This document shows positions 17,122 to 26,906 of a stretch of DNA of 38,912 nt, piece after piece (the stretch's first letter is position 1; each line of letters starts with the position of its first letter). Source of the DNA: Clostridia bacterium. GTDB taxonomy: Bacteria > Bacillota > Clostridia > Christensenellales > Christensenellaceae. Both the position numbers and the translations under genes were made by a program. Below the pieces are notes generated by a model. The model was not told the origin of the DNA, made no database searches, and saw only the letters and a program-made list of their open reading frames with translations. The DNA lies in NCBI GenBank assembly GCA_014805015.1, contig JAAUYQ010000097.1, positions 1-38,912 on the forward strand. The letters run 5' to 3'.

Positions 17122-17137
17122 TGTTTCACGTGAAACA
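17122..17137. other. parS site 3
   Basis: Perfect TGTTTCACGTGAAACA, just downstream of the terminator that closes the rpmH-to-HEPN transcription unit. Confidence 0.95.
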
Positions 17138-17154
17138 CAGATCCGCTGCTTTCC

Positions 17155-17187
17155 GGCAAAACAAAAGGCACCGGCTGGTGCCCTTTG
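17155..17187 (-). terminator. Intrinsic terminator of the rpmH-mnmG-ATPase-HEPN unit
   Basis: On the minus strand, GGCACC-AGCC-GGTGCC (17167-17182), extended by A:T pairs, is followed by TTTTGTTTTG. It begins directly after the stop codon (17188-17190) of the 382-aa gene. Confidence 0.85.
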
Positions 17188-18336
17188 CTATTCACGGACA
17201 AAGCCCGCACCGTCCAGCAGCTCTACGAGTTCCTCGCCGTCAACCGCGCAGCGGTGCGCCAGCTTGTTGCGGCACAGATGCAGGAAGCGGATCCGGTCCC
17301 TGACATAACGGTCCGGCAGATACACAATGTAGTCCCCGTCCGGCTTCCAGTGCGTTGTGCAGTACCACAGCAGTCCCAGTTCCATGTCTTCCGGGCGCTC
17401 GACCCGCTCACCAAACTGCTCCAGGCGCACTTCATGCAGACCCCGGTCGACGTTCCCGCGCCACTCATTGATGATGTCGACCCGCTCCATCTCAATCCTG
17501 GGAAAGAGTGTCTGAATCTGGGCCCGCCAGATGCGGTGCTCAATCTCGTCCGACCGTCCACGGCGAAGCAGCGACAGCACATGATCATCCGCGAAGTCCT
17601 CCGCAGCGTGCCTGGATTCCAGCAGTTCGAGTATGTCCAGCACAGTCCGCCCGCGCAGATCCGCCGCCTCCACCATCTCCGCACTCAGAGCTGCATCCGG
17701 ATAGCACACGGAGGCCGCCAGAGTGGAAACATATTCCCGCCAGGCCGTACTGTAGCCGTAGCGGCTCGCCAGGACGAAGGTGTTCAGGAGCGTCAGATCA
17801 TTCGTGCTGATCCGCTCCAGCACATCGATACTGCGTATCCGCTGTCCGTCCTCGCACGGGGCGTCGGCGTCCATCTCGAGGACAAAGAGGCCGCTCGAGC
17901 TGTTCCGGCTTGGATACGCCCGGACGAAGCTCTGCCAGGCAGATGCGGCATCGCGGTCGTCAAGCTGCACCCAGATCAGCCGGTGCTGCAGGATTTCGTT
18001 CTTCAGCAGATACTCCTGCTGCGACGTCTTCGAGCGGCTGCGGTATCCGGCTCGCTGTCTTGGGGAAGCAAACGTCTCCAGAAGCCAGCGGCCGACATCA
18101 TCCGCCGTGTGGCACTTGTCACCATTCACCACATGCATGAGCACTCCCTCTGTGCTCATATGTTCCTTGAACGTGTACTCAACAGCACTGCGCATCTCCG
18201 CAGCCCAGACAGCCCGGCGTCCGCCCTTCAGGGCAACCGCATATCCATCCCGCAGAGCAGCGCTCGCATCCAGCACAACGGCGTGCGGTCCCGTTACAGT
18301 GTTCCACCAGAAATCCCGGCGTTCCGTATCCGTCAT
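17188..18336 (-). CDS. Protein with C-terminal HEPN-like RNKLAH motif, partner of the large ATPase
   Basis: The 382-residue product begins MTDTERRDFWWNTVTGPHAV. Residues 1-160 look like an alpha/beta domain (AVVLDASAALRDGYAVALKG; LIWVQLDDRDAASAWQSFV; GLFVLEMD) but no intact Walker A is visible. The middle is helical. The C-terminus has LCRNKLAHRCAVDGEELVELL, with Arg356 and His361 in the R-N-x-x-x-H arrangement of HEPN domains, many of which are RNases or toxins in conflict systems. From memory, W-T-GP N-termini joined to RNxLAH C-termini occur beside large ATPases in bacterial conflict loci; this was not checked. Its ATG overlaps the ATPase stop by four bases (ATGA), so expression is coupled. 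RNase activity is inference, and a non-catalytic HEPN is possible. Confidence 0.75.
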   Translation of the reverse strand: MTDTERRDFWWNTVTGPHAVVLDASAALRDGYAVALKGGRRAVWAAEMRSAVEYTFKEHMSTEGVLMHVVNGDKCHTADDVGRWLLETFASPRQRAGYRSRSKTSQQEYLLKNEILQHRLIWVQLDDRDAASAWQSFVRAYPSRNSSSGLFVLEMDADAPCEDGQRIRSIDVLERISTNDLTLLNTFVLASRYGYSTAWREYVSTLAASVCYPDAALSAEMVEAADLRGRTVLDILELLESRHAAEDFADDHVLSLLRRGRSDEIEHRIWRAQIQTLFPRIEMERVDIINEWRGNVDRGLHEVRLEQFGERVERPEDMELGLLWYCTTHWKPDGDYIVYLPDRYVRDRIRFLHLCRNKLAHRCAVDGEELVELLDGAGFVRE

Positions 18337-21300
18337 ACGCGGAGTTCTCCGGCAGCACCCAGCTGCTCTTCGAGCAGCGTCTGATCCCGCCCGATCACAT
18401 CCAGGAAAGCATCCCGCCGCAGCCGGAACTCTCCTTCCGATGTCCTGAGCAGCAGACCCATGTCTGTCATTTCTTCCAGCAGCACGCGGAAGCTCTCCGG
18501 ACTCTCAGAGCGCAGAACCGGCGTATTGTAGGCCTGCGCCACCGACTGGATCTCGTCCGGGGTATAGCTGCGCCGCACACTGCTGCCTTCCGACAGGCAC
18601 AGCCACGCCACACACTGTCCAATGGCCTCGTAGCGTCTGTCCAGATGCAGTGACTCCAGCACCGTTTCCCGGATGTGCCTGTGGAGTTCCGGCGAGTGGA
18701 GCACAGCCCCGAGCTCGGTGCTGCGCAGAGGATACGGCGGATTGTCCCGGGCCGCCGAATAGAAGGAGCTGCTGTGCTCTGCCAGCGTGTTGACCAGCGT
18801 CCGGCCCAGTTCCTTCACGACACCGGGATAGCAGTTTGTATTCGAGATCATCGTCTCAATTTCACCATGCTCGCTGGCCGTGAACCCCAGGTACCGCAGC
18901 GGACCCGTCAGAAGCTTCTCCGCATCCGGCTGCGGCAGCTGTCCAAGCCGCATGCTGTCGCCGAGGCGGGCAAGCGCGCCTTCCTTTTCCTGGCTGGCAC
19001 GGTATGCCCGGGCCACGTGCACAGAGCCGGCCAGCATCAGCTTAAAGGAACCTTCGCGTTCCTCACGCAGCGCCGCGAGCGGTGCAAGCTGTTCGCCGTC
19101 CGGTGAAGCGGCTGCGAGAAAATCATCAGCATGATCCACAATCACAGCAAGAAAATCCGGTGCGGCCGGGGAGTCATACAGGGAGCGCAGGGAAGACGCC
19201 AGGTCATCCAGCGTCGCGCCCGAGATTTCCGCGCCCGGAAGCGCTGCGTTGACCTCTTCTGCCACGACCGCCGCCAGCGCCTGCTCTGTCTCGGCACCCC
19301 GGGCATCTGCGTATACGTAGAACTGCTTTTCTTCCGGCCGGGTACCGCAGCGCTGTACATGCCGCAGCAGTGCCGTTTTGCCCGTCTTGCAGCCGCCGTA
19401 CACAATGGAGGTGCTTTCCCGGCTCAGAAGCGCTCCAGTCTCCTCCCGTCTGCCGCAGAACAGCTCATCCGGCAGCGTCTCGTCGGCAAAAGGCTGGATG
19501 CCGGCATAAGGCAGCGTGCACTGCAGCAGTGCACTCACCCGGCTGTCCGGCGGCGCCATGCTCAGATACATCGCCAGGACACGGTCCACAAGCAGAAAGG
19601 TCTTCTGGTCGCTGTGCGTCCGGAAGAGCTCTGCAATCACCCGCCGCTGCCCCTGGTCGAGCTGGTAGTCCAGCAGCACGATCGGCGTTCCCTCGGTCTT
19701 CAGCTGCGCCAGCGTGCTGAAGAGATCCTCGCCGGTGCACTGTCCGTAAATCACAGCGACCTCAAGTTTCTCCGGCAGCTGGGTACCGAAGGCTGCGATC
19801 GGGTGCCCATACGGACCGCCGCTGGCCTTCGGGGGCACCGCATCGGCTATGTACAGCTCGGCGTTCCGCAGCATCTGCGTCCTTTCCGCGCCCGTGATCT
19901 CAAAACCAAGACGCTGCAGGACCGTGACAATATGCTTGGTGGTCGGTGCGCCTTTACTTGCCGGCCAGTTCTGCAGAAGCTGGGTCGTGCGCGAGACATC
20001 TTCTGCTGTCCATTCCGGTGGATGATGCTTCTCAAAGAAAGACACGCCGAAGCGTTTGAGCGGCCGCGCGGAGGTGCCGGTACCCTGGCGGCGGCACTCC
20101 TCATACAGGGTGCGGAACACGACATCCTTGCAGAAATTCTCGAAGAACTCCTCTTCCGGCTCCGCCCCCACGGCGTCAGGCATATCGCCCATGTCGTAGG
20201 CATTGATGGCTTCCTCGGCAAGGGTCATATTCGGAACTTCCCGCTCCAGGAACTCGGCCGCTGCATCAAGCTGCGGAGACTCTCCATACCTGTCCCGCCG
20301 TTCCTCAATCTGATCCAGCAGCAGGTCGATCCGCTTCTGTGCGTGCCGGCCCGCTTCCCAGGCAACTGCACGCAGGAATTCGCGCCAGGAGGCAAAGTTG
20401 CCGGTCTCATAGAAGAATTCCTGATGGGACAGCGCCATCTCCCGCAGCGCCGTCTTATCTTCCTCCGTGATCTGGCCCAGCATATGGTAGAGTTCGAGGC
20501 GCTCCTCAAACTCCTCGAAGCGGCTGTCCGCATACTCGGCCGCTTCACTCATCTCTTCCGAGTCAACAGCGCACTCGCTCTCCGGCTCATCTGTCAGCAG
20601 GCCAATCATGCGCAGCTGCTGGAAATTGTCCATGAGACTGGGATCCGGCGGCCCGACCGAACCCTCAATCTCTTCCCTGATCTCCTTGAAGGTGGCATGG
20701 TGCCGCCGGCCGCTGCGGTCTTCAATGTGCTGGGCCACCAGCGACCAGGGCGCGTAGCGGGCGACGTCGGCAAACCGGCTGTCAAGAAGCGGTCGGCCAT
20801 CCTCATCGAGCATGACATGTCCGGTCAGCAGGAAGACATCAAAGAGCCGCTCATCCGCAACCGGGGCTGCAATGCGGGACTTCAGGCGGCTGAGAATCCA
20901 GCGGATCAGGTTGGCTTCCTCATGGTCTTTCATGGCAGGTTCAGACAGCGCCGCATCAATGGCCTTCCTGAGCTGAGACTGCAGCCGCCGCAGCTCGCTC
21001 TGATCCTTCGGGCTCTGCTCCAGGGAATCCAGGTACTCTGTCCAGTGCAGCATCACATCAAGCCGCACCCGCATCAGCCGGATCAGCTGGTCCCGGGCGT
21101 GATAGCTGAGCTTACGGTTCTGCTTGTTGCGGCAGTACGTATCCCAGTATTCGTCCAGCACTGCGTCAATGCGCTCCGCACTGACTGTCCTGGTGCCGTG
21201 TTCGTTCACCGTGCAGAACTCCGCAAGCACGTCTTCAACCATGGAGCGGGCGCTCCGGTCGTCCGCGGCAATGGCCTTCATCGCCCGCTGAAACGGACTG

Positions 21301-23588
21301 CCGATGCCGAAGATCTTCTTGTAGATCGGAGCAAGGGCCTTCAGGTTGACGTTCGGAGTCAGTGCCTGGCTGTGATTGGCGGCCTCCTCCATGATCCGGT
21401 GCAGGAACTGATCCTGGTCAGACTCCCCGCCCAGACGGCCGACTGCCGCCGGGGAAAAGCCGCTGCGTGTCTTCTCTGCCGTCTCAAGAAGCAGTTTCAG
21501 CACAGACCGCATCCAGGGCAGCGTGCGGAACCACTGGTCATAGTCTTCCACCAAGGCCCGGCCCCGGCCGAGCAGAAGAAAGTCTCCCTCGAGCGCCGGT
21601 GCCAGAAGTCCAAAGGCATACGCTCCGAACAGCAGCACCTCCGGATGTTCCGACGTCACGGGAAAGACCTCCTCAAGCTGGGCACCGGTATAGTCCAGAT
21701 CGTCTATCAGCACGTTGGCGGCCAGCTGCAGCTGCTGCGAAAAGCGCTTCCCTTCTCTGACTCCATCCGCCAGCGCCCCGGCTTTGGCAAGTGCCACGGT
21801 TTCCACAACAGCTTCCTGCAGCGCCCTCTCGCCAGGGCAGCTTCTCTTCAGGGAGGCCGTAACCAGCGGCGCGAGCCGGCTGTCATCGAGCGGTCCGATG
21901 TCACTGAGCAGCCTGCTGTCAAACAGTCCGGCTCTGGTTTCGCCCTCAGAGGCGGACCGCGGCGGCAGCGCTGCCGGCCGCTGTTCACTGCGCACACTCT
22001 CATCGCTGTCGTATTCTGCGCTGAAAGCCTCGCGGGCAGGCCGCAGCGTGCCGTATCCGGAAAACGGATCCAGGTACATCACAGGTGCCTGCCAGCCGTC
22101 TATAAAATCCCGGCCATAGAAGCGGGGATCTCCAATAATCAGCACTGGCTCGCCGCTGCGCACACTCGCGGCTGCCGCTGGCGAAACCATATGGTAGCGC
22201 TGCGGACTTTCCTGTCCGCGCGAATAGACGAGAACCACAAAGTGATCATCATCCCACCCGACCTTGTCGAGCACATCGTAGTACACGTCAAAACCGATTT
22301 CACCGGTGCGGTCCCTAAAGTAAGCGATCAGGGCCTCTTTCTGCGCCACTTCCTTTTCGAGGCGCGCCGTTGCCTCCTTGGCGCTGTAGGTGCGCGGGCG
22401 TGCACTGAACGCCAGCGGCCACTCGTTGCGGAACTGCTTCTGTACGGTTTCCTTCCGCATGCTGCCGGCAGCATACTCCGTAATGCCGTAGACCGGCTCC
22501 TCCGCACCGTCGAGTCTGTAGGAGGCAATCCAGCCGCGGTCCGCCAGATTCTCCAGTACTTTTGCGACCAGATCAGCGATGTTTCCGTCAGGATCGAACA
22601 GGACGCGTTCAATGCGGCCCAGATCCGTCAGCTGCCGTGCTGTCCCTGCACCGAAGACATCGAGGAGCTGCAGGATCGGCGCGGTGATCATGTCCGGATC
22701 CATCATCCGTACGAGTTTGCTGCGGAAAGAAGAACCGTTTGCCTGCGCCGTCTTGACCCGGTTGGTCGCCTCGGTCGTGGTCAGCGATTCACCCGACGTC
22801 GGTCCCCACAGAACCCGAGGCGCCTCGGCCGGTTTCGGCGGCTTTGGCACCGGTGCCGGCTTTTTCGCTGCTGCTGCCGGTCCCGCCTGGGCAGCTGCCG
22901 GTTTTTTTGCGGCTGCCTTTTTTGGTTCCGCTGCCGTCCGGCGGCCTTTCTGCCTGCGGCCGGCAGCCGGTGCTGCCTCCGGACGCGGCACAGGGCCGTC
23001 GCCAAAGACAAAGGCGCGGGTAAAAAAGCCCATGAGAAGTTCTGCCGGGTAGCGATCGTTCAGTTTTTCTTCAATCAGCATCCCCAGGCGCTCCGATCCC
23101 AGGGGTTCGTGGACCGCCTCGACAAAGTATCTGGGTCCCTGGACCCGCTCGAACAGACTGTCCACGTCCTCAAGACGCGGCTTTTCCATGGCATCCAGAA
23201 GATCGTAGACTTCAAGCCGCAGCGGATCGAGCATCGTCTCGTATTTCTCCTTATTGCTGCGGATGCTTAGGAACTCATCCAGAACGGCCCGCAGTTCCAG
23301 AAGCTCTGCCAGCCGTTGGGTCTGAATACCGATCTCGGCCGCCTTCAGATATTCCTCAACTGTCCGCTCCATCTTTAGCGTTTCCGGACTTAGCTTCTGG
23401 GCCGCATCATACACGGCCTCATATTGCTTCCGTATACCGCTCAGGTTTTCGGTCAGCTTCTCTATCTGAGCCTCACTCGGCGCCCGGCCCTCCCGGAGCT
23501 GCCCGTTCACTTTCCCCAGGTCACTGCTCAGCTTCTCGGCCTCCCGATAAAACTGGGCAATCAGGTCCTGAATATTATTTTCCTGCAT
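18333..23588 (-). CDS. Giant P-loop (STAND/AAA-like) ATPase, 1751 residues
   Basis: The product starts with a coiled-coil-like region (about 1-110). Next is a Lys/Ala/Pro-rich linker (about 201-258), then a long segment with winged-helix-like (TARQLTDLGRIERVLF) and mostly helical sequence, many acidic and Trp/Arg-rich. The C-terminal quarter holds LPYAGIQPF, a GR-E motif (LPDELFCGRREE), Walker A GGCKTGKT (1398-1405), a Walker B-like LAVIVDHADDF (D1485) and a final FRLRRDAFLDVIG. That layout (GR..E, GGxxxGKT, late LR..F..G) is what I recall from large STAND-like ATPases in bacterial defence neighbourhoods; I cannot name the family. The ATG lies inside the last codons of mnmG (14-base overlap), and the HEPN-like gene overlaps its stop. 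Roles as sensor or scaffold are inference. Confidence 0.8.
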   Translation of the reverse strand: MQENNIQDLIAQFYREAEKLSSDLGKVNGQLREGRAPSEAQIEKLTENLSGIRKQYEAVYDAAQKLSPETLKMERTVEEYLKAAEIGIQTQRLAELLELRAVLDEFLSIRSNKEKYETMLDPLRLEVYDLLDAMEKPRLEDVDSLFERVQGPRYFVEAVHEPLGSERLGMLIEEKLNDRYPAELLMGFFTRAFVFGDGPVPRPEAAPAAGRRQKGRRTAAEPKKAAAKKPAAAQAGPAAAAKKPAPVPKPPKPAEAPRVLWGPTSGESLTTTEATNRVKTAQANGSSFRSKLVRMMDPDMITAPILQLLDVFGAGTARQLTDLGRIERVLFDPDGNIADLVAKVLENLADRGWIASYRLDGAEEPVYGITEYAAGSMRKETVQKQFRNEWPLAFSARPRTYSAKEATARLEKEVAQKEALIAYFRDRTGEIGFDVYYDVLDKVGWDDDHFVVLVYSRGQESPQRYHMVSPAAAASVRSGEPVLIIGDPRFYGRDFIDGWQAPVMYLDPFSGYGTLRPAREAFSAEYDSDESVRSEQRPAALPPRSASEGETRAGLFDSRLLSDIGPLDDSRLAPLVTASLKRSCPGERALQEAVVETVALAKAGALADGVREGKRFSQQLQLAANVLIDDLDYTGAQLEEVFPVTSEHPEVLLFGAYAFGLLAPALEGDFLLLGRGRALVEDYDQWFRTLPWMRSVLKLLLETAEKTRSGFSPAAVGRLGGESDQDQFLHRIMEEAANHSQALTPNVNLKALAPIYKKIFGIGSPFQRAMKAIAADDRSARSMVEDVLAEFCTVNEHGTRTVSAERIDAVLDEYWDTYCRNKQNRKLSYHARDQLIRLMRVRLDVMLHWTEYLDSLEQSPKDQSELRRLQSQLRKAIDAALSEPAMKDHEEANLIRWILSRLKSRIAAPVADERLFDVFLLTGHVMLDEDGRPLLDSRFADVARYAPWSLVAQHIEDRSGRRHHATFKEIREEIEGSVGPPDPSLMDNFQQLRMIGLLTDEPESECAVDSEEMSEAAEYADSRFEEFEERLELYHMLGQITEEDKTALREMALSHQEFFYETGNFASWREFLRAVAWEAGRHAQKRIDLLLDQIEERRDRYGESPQLDAAAEFLEREVPNMTLAEEAINAYDMGDMPDAVGAEPEEEFFENFCKDVVFRTLYEECRRQGTGTSARPLKRFGVSFFEKHHPPEWTAEDVSRTTQLLQNWPASKGAPTTKHIVTVLQRLGFEITGAERTQMLRNAELYIADAVPPKASGGPYGHPIAAFGTQLPEKLEVAVIYGQCTGEDLFSTLAQLKTEGTPIVLLDYQLDQGQRRVIAELFRTHSDQKTFLLVDRVLAMYLSMAPPDSRVSALLQCTLPYAGIQPFADETLPDELFCGRREETGALLSRESTSIVYGGCKTGKTALLRHVQRCGTRPEEKQFYVYADARGAETEQALAAVVAEEVNAALPGAEISGATLDDLASSLRSLYDSPAAPDFLAVIVDHADDFLAAASPDGEQLAPLAALREEREGSFKLMLAGSVHVARAYRASQEKEGALARLGDSMRLGQLPQPDAEKLLTGPLRYLGFTASEHGEIETMISNTNCYPGVVKELGRTLVNTLAEHSSSFYSAARDNPPYPLRSTELGAVLHSPELHRHIRETVLESLHLDRRYEAIGQCVAWLCLSEGSSVRRSYTPDEIQSVAQAYNTPVLRSESPESFRVLLEEMTDMGLLLRTSEGEFRLRRDAFLDVIGRDQTLLEEQLGAAGELRV

Positions 23589-25503
23589 AATGTTCTGCTT
23601 CCGGACTGGAAGCGCTCCTTTCCGCTGCCTTTCCCTGACCGGCCGCGGCCAGGTGAATAATCAGAACAGAAATGTCTGCCGGCGAGACGCCCGATATGCG
23701 TGCTGCCTGTCCCACTGTCTCAGGGCGGCGCTCGCTGAGTTTCTGCCTTGCCTCCAGGCGGAGACCGGATATCGCCGCATAGTCAAGATCGCGCGGCAGC
23801 TGCTGGCTTTCCTGGCGGGCTGCCCTGGCCACCTGCGCCTCCTGCTTTTCAATGTACCCTGCATATTTGACGGACGTCTCCGTCCTCGACGCCAGCTCGC
23901 TGTCAAGCTCCGCGAGACGGGCGTGATGCTTCTGCAGATCCCGGATGCGCACTTCCGGCCGCCGGAGAAGCTCTGAGAGCTTCATGCCGCGGCCGGCCGG
24001 GCCGGCACCGACTCGGGTGAGCACCGCGTCACAGTCTGCCGCACTGAGTGACTCACGCTCAAGCAGCTCCGCCGCTGCCTGCAGCTGATCGCGCGTCCGC
24101 AGATATCTATCATAACGTGCATCGCTGACCAGACCAACCCGGCGCCCGAATTCCGTGAGACGCAGATCTGCATTGTCCTGCCGCAGAAGCAGCCGGTATT
24201 CAGCCCGCGAGGTCATCATCCGGTACGGCTCATTGGTTCCCTTCGTCACCAGGTCATCAATCAGCACGCCAATGTAGGCATCGGCCCGTCCGAGGAGGAG
24301 CGGCTCCTCACCCCGCAGATACTGCACAGCATTGATGCCGGCCACGATTCCCTGCCCGGCCGCCTCCTCATAGCCGGAGGTGCCGTTGATCTGCCCGGCA
24401 GTGAACAGTCCCTCAATCTGCCGGCTCATCAGCGAACGCGTGATGCCAAGCGGATCGATGCAGTCGTATTCAATGGCGTAGGCCGGCCGGATCAGCTGCG
24501 CGCGGCCAAGCCCCGGTACGGTCCGGTAAAGAGCCGTCTGCACATCGTACGGCAGGGACGAACTCATACCCTGCACATAGACCTCATGCGTGCGGGCACC
24601 TTCGGGCTCAAGAAACATCTGATGATGATCCTTGTCGGGAAAGCGCACCACCTTATCCTCAATAGACGGGCAGTAGCGGGGTCCGACACCCTCGATGCGA
24701 CCGGAAAAAAGCGGACTGCGGTCGAGGTTCGCCCGGATTATCTCGTGCGTCTGCGGCGTCGTCGATGTCAGGAAACATGGGATTTGCCGCTTTGGCAGAC
24801 TGCGGCTCAGATATGAAAAAGGCCGCGGCTCAGGATCCCCAAACTGCGGCACGGTCTTGCTCCAGTCAATGGATCGGGCATCCAGGCGCGCCGGCGTTCC
24901 CGTCTTGAAACGCCGCAGCCGGAATCCGAGCTCCGAGAGGGATCTGCTCAGAGGACCGGCCGGAAACAGCCCGCTCGGTCCGGCCTCCCGTTCATACTCT
25001 CCGATCAGAATGCGGCTTTTCAGATAGACGCCCGTTGCCAGGATTACGGCCGGCGCTTCGAAGCGCGATCCGAGGCAGGTCCGCACACCACGGACGCGTC
25101 CGCTCTCTGTCAGAATTTCAGCCGCCTCATCCTGGACGAGCGTCAGGCCGTCAGTATTCTCCAGGACCTGTTTCATCAAAGCCTGGTAGGCTTTCTTGTC
25201 CGTCTGCGCCCGCAGGGACTGCACGGCCGGTCCTTTCCCGGTGTTGAGCATCTTACTCTGCAGAGTCACGCGGTCGGCACTCAGCGCCATCTGGCCGCCA
25301 AGTGCGTCAATCTCCCGCACAATCTGCCCTTTGGCTGTACCCCCCACGGCCGGATTGCAGGCCATGAGGGCCACCGCATCCATATTGAGGGTCATCAGCA
25401 GCGTCCTTTTGCCCAGGCGGGCTGCTGCGAGCGCCGCTTCCACGCCCGCATGTCCGGCTCCCACCACGATGATGTCATAGACGCCCTGCAGCATATCCGT
25501 CAT
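23575..25503 (-). CDS. mnmG: tRNA uridine-5-carboxymethylaminomethyl synthesis enzyme MnmG (GidA)
   Basis: MnmG, an FAD protein, works with MnmE to form the cmnm5 modification at the wobble uridine of certain tRNAs. The 642-residue product has the dinucleotide-binding motif VVGAGHAGVEAALAAARLG near the N-terminus, the signatures ACNPAVGGTAKGQIVREIDA and GPAVQSLRAQ, then GQINGTSGYEEAAGQG, and the C-terminal helical MnmE-binding domain. The length is typical. Its ATG overlaps the mnmE stop by four bases, and its last codons overlap the start of the giant ATPase gene. Confidence 0.97.
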   Translation of the reverse strand: MTDMLQGVYDIIVVGAGHAGVEAALAAARLGKRTLLMTLNMDAVALMACNPAVGGTAKGQIVREIDALGGQMALSADRVTLQSKMLNTGKGPAVQSLRAQTDKKAYQALMKQVLENTDGLTLVQDEAAEILTESGRVRGVRTCLGSRFEAPAVILATGVYLKSRILIGEYEREAGPSGLFPAGPLSRSLSELGFRLRRFKTGTPARLDARSIDWSKTVPQFGDPEPRPFSYLSRSLPKRQIPCFLTSTTPQTHEIIRANLDRSPLFSGRIEGVGPRYCPSIEDKVVRFPDKDHHQMFLEPEGARTHEVYVQGMSSSLPYDVQTALYRTVPGLGRAQLIRPAYAIEYDCIDPLGITRSLMSRQIEGLFTAGQINGTSGYEEAAGQGIVAGINAVQYLRGEEPLLLGRADAYIGVLIDDLVTKGTNEPYRMMTSRAEYRLLLRQDNADLRLTEFGRRVGLVSDARYDRYLRTRDQLQAAAELLERESLSAADCDAVLTRVGAGPAGRGMKLSELLRRPEVRIRDLQKHHARLAELDSELASRTETSVKYAGYIEKQEAQVARAARQESQQLPRDLDYAAISGLRLEARQKLSERRPETVGQAARISGVSPADISVLIIHLAAAGQGKAAERSASSPEAEHYAGK

Positions 25504-26906
25504 TTGCCCAGACAGAATCTGGAAAAGATGCGGTCAATGATCTCTTCCGGAGCCGTCGAACCCACGATTTCTCCCAGTTCTACCCAGGCGGAGCGCAGAT
25601 CGATGCAGGCTAGGTCACTCGGCTCGCTGCGGCCCAGGATGTCAAGAGCAGCCCTGACGTGGGCCGCAGCCTCCTCGAGGTGCCTTTTCTGGCGCAGATT
25701 CGAGATGATGAGACGCTCCTCGCTCAGCGCGTTTCCACCGGCCTTCTCACGCAGCTCCGCGAGCAGGTCTCCGACACCCTCACCGCTGCGGGCACTCACC
25801 TGCACAAGCGGCACGCCCGTATAGACACCCCCGATGTCTGCCTGGGGAAGATCCGCCTTGTTGACCACACCAAGCACTTCGCGTCCGCTGGCAAGCATTT
25901 CCAGCCAGAGCAGTCTGTCCGCCTCCTGCGGTACCGCGCTGCCGTCGATCACGTAGACAATGATGTCGCTTTTGCCGGCCGCATCGCGGGCGCGGCGGAC
26001 TCCCTCCGCCTCAACCGGGTCCTCGGCCTGCCGCAGACCCGCCGTGTCCACAAGCTCAAGGCAGACACCGTCCACGGTCGTCACAGTGGTTTCCAGAAGG
26101 TCACGCGTCGTTCCCGGCACCGTTGCCACGATGGCCCGCGCAGATCCGCACAGCGCATTGAACAGGGAGGATTTTCCGGCATTTGGAGCGCCGACAATGG
26201 CAACCCGCAGACCGTCCCGGAGCCGGTGCCCGACACCCCAGGAGCCCGCGAGGTCCTCAAGCTCCCGGCATAGCGACTCAAGCCGCGGCAGCACGTCCTC
26301 ACTCTCCCCCTCATCCATATCTTCGTCCGGGTATTCGAGTCCCGCTTCCAGTCCGGCAATCACATCCGTCAGCGCGTTCTGAATCTCCCCGAGGCGGCTT
26401 CCCAGTTCGCCGTCGAGCTGGCGCCGGGCCAGCTGGGCCCCGGCTTCGCTGACAGCTCCGATCAGATCCCCGACTGCCTCTGCCTGCGTGAGATCCATAC
26501 GCCCGTTCATGAAACTGCGCTTTGAGAACTCACCCGGCTCCGCCGGCCGTGCCCCCGCACTGAGCGCAGCAGCCAGCACCTGTCCGGCCACCACGGCACC
26601 GCCGTGACACTGCAGCTCCGCTGTGTCCTCGCCCGTATAGGAATGTGGGGCAGCAAAGAAGACACTGTAGCCGGAGTCCACCTTGTCTGCCCCATGCATA
26701 AAGGGCCCGTAGACCATCCTGCCCGGCTCGGTCTGCCCATGCGCCGGTGCCACTTTCTCGAGCACCTCACCGGCTTCCGGTCCACTGATCCGGATCACAG
26801 CGACACCGCCGCTTCCGGCCGGCGTCGCGACAGCCGCGATTGTATCATCGTCTATACGCTGAAGACCCGATCGGAATCGGGTCTCCGTGCTATTCGTTGT
26901 GTCCAT
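25500..26906 (-). CDS. mnmE: tRNA modification GTPase MnmE (TrmE)
   Basis: MnmE is the GTPase partner of MnmG. The start at 26906 is chosen because MDTTNSTETRF precedes the family signature DDTIAAVATPAGSGGVAVIR; the frame is open upstream but that part is not family-like. The 468-residue product has the N-terminal folate-binding domain, a G domain with GAPNAGKSSLFNAL (G1), DTAGLR (G3) and NKAD (G4), and the C-terminal CLGK motif with the conserved Cys. The start lies 17 bases inside the end of jag. Confidence 0.97.
   Translation of the reverse strand: MDTTNSTETRFRSGLQRIDDDTIAAVATPAGSGGVAVIRISGPEAGEVLEKVAPAHGQTEPGRMVYGPFMHGADKVDSGYSVFFAAPHSYTGEDTAELQCHGGAVVAGQVLAAALSAGARPAEPGEFSKRSFMNGRMDLTQAEAVGDLIGAVSEAGAQLARRQLDGELGSRLGEIQNALTDVIAGLEAGLEYPDEDMDEGESEDVLPRLESLCRELEDLAGSWGVGHRLRDGLRVAIVGAPNAGKSSLFNALCGSARAIVATVPGTTRDLLETTVTTVDGVCLELVDTAGLRQAEDPVEAEGVRRARDAAGKSDIIVYVIDGSAVPQEADRLLWLEMLASGREVLGVVNKADLPQADIGGVYTGVPLVQVSARSGEGVGDLLAELREKAGGNALSEERLIISNLRQKRHLEEAAAHVRAALDILGRSEPSDLACIDLRSAWVELGEIVGSTAPEEIIDRIFSRFCLGK

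Noticed and set aside
19131..23270. A 1379-codon open frame on the plus strand opposite the giant ATPase gene
   Set aside because: It mirrors codon bias on the other strand, has no recognisable domains or ribosome binding site, and is typical antisense shadow in GC-rich DNA.
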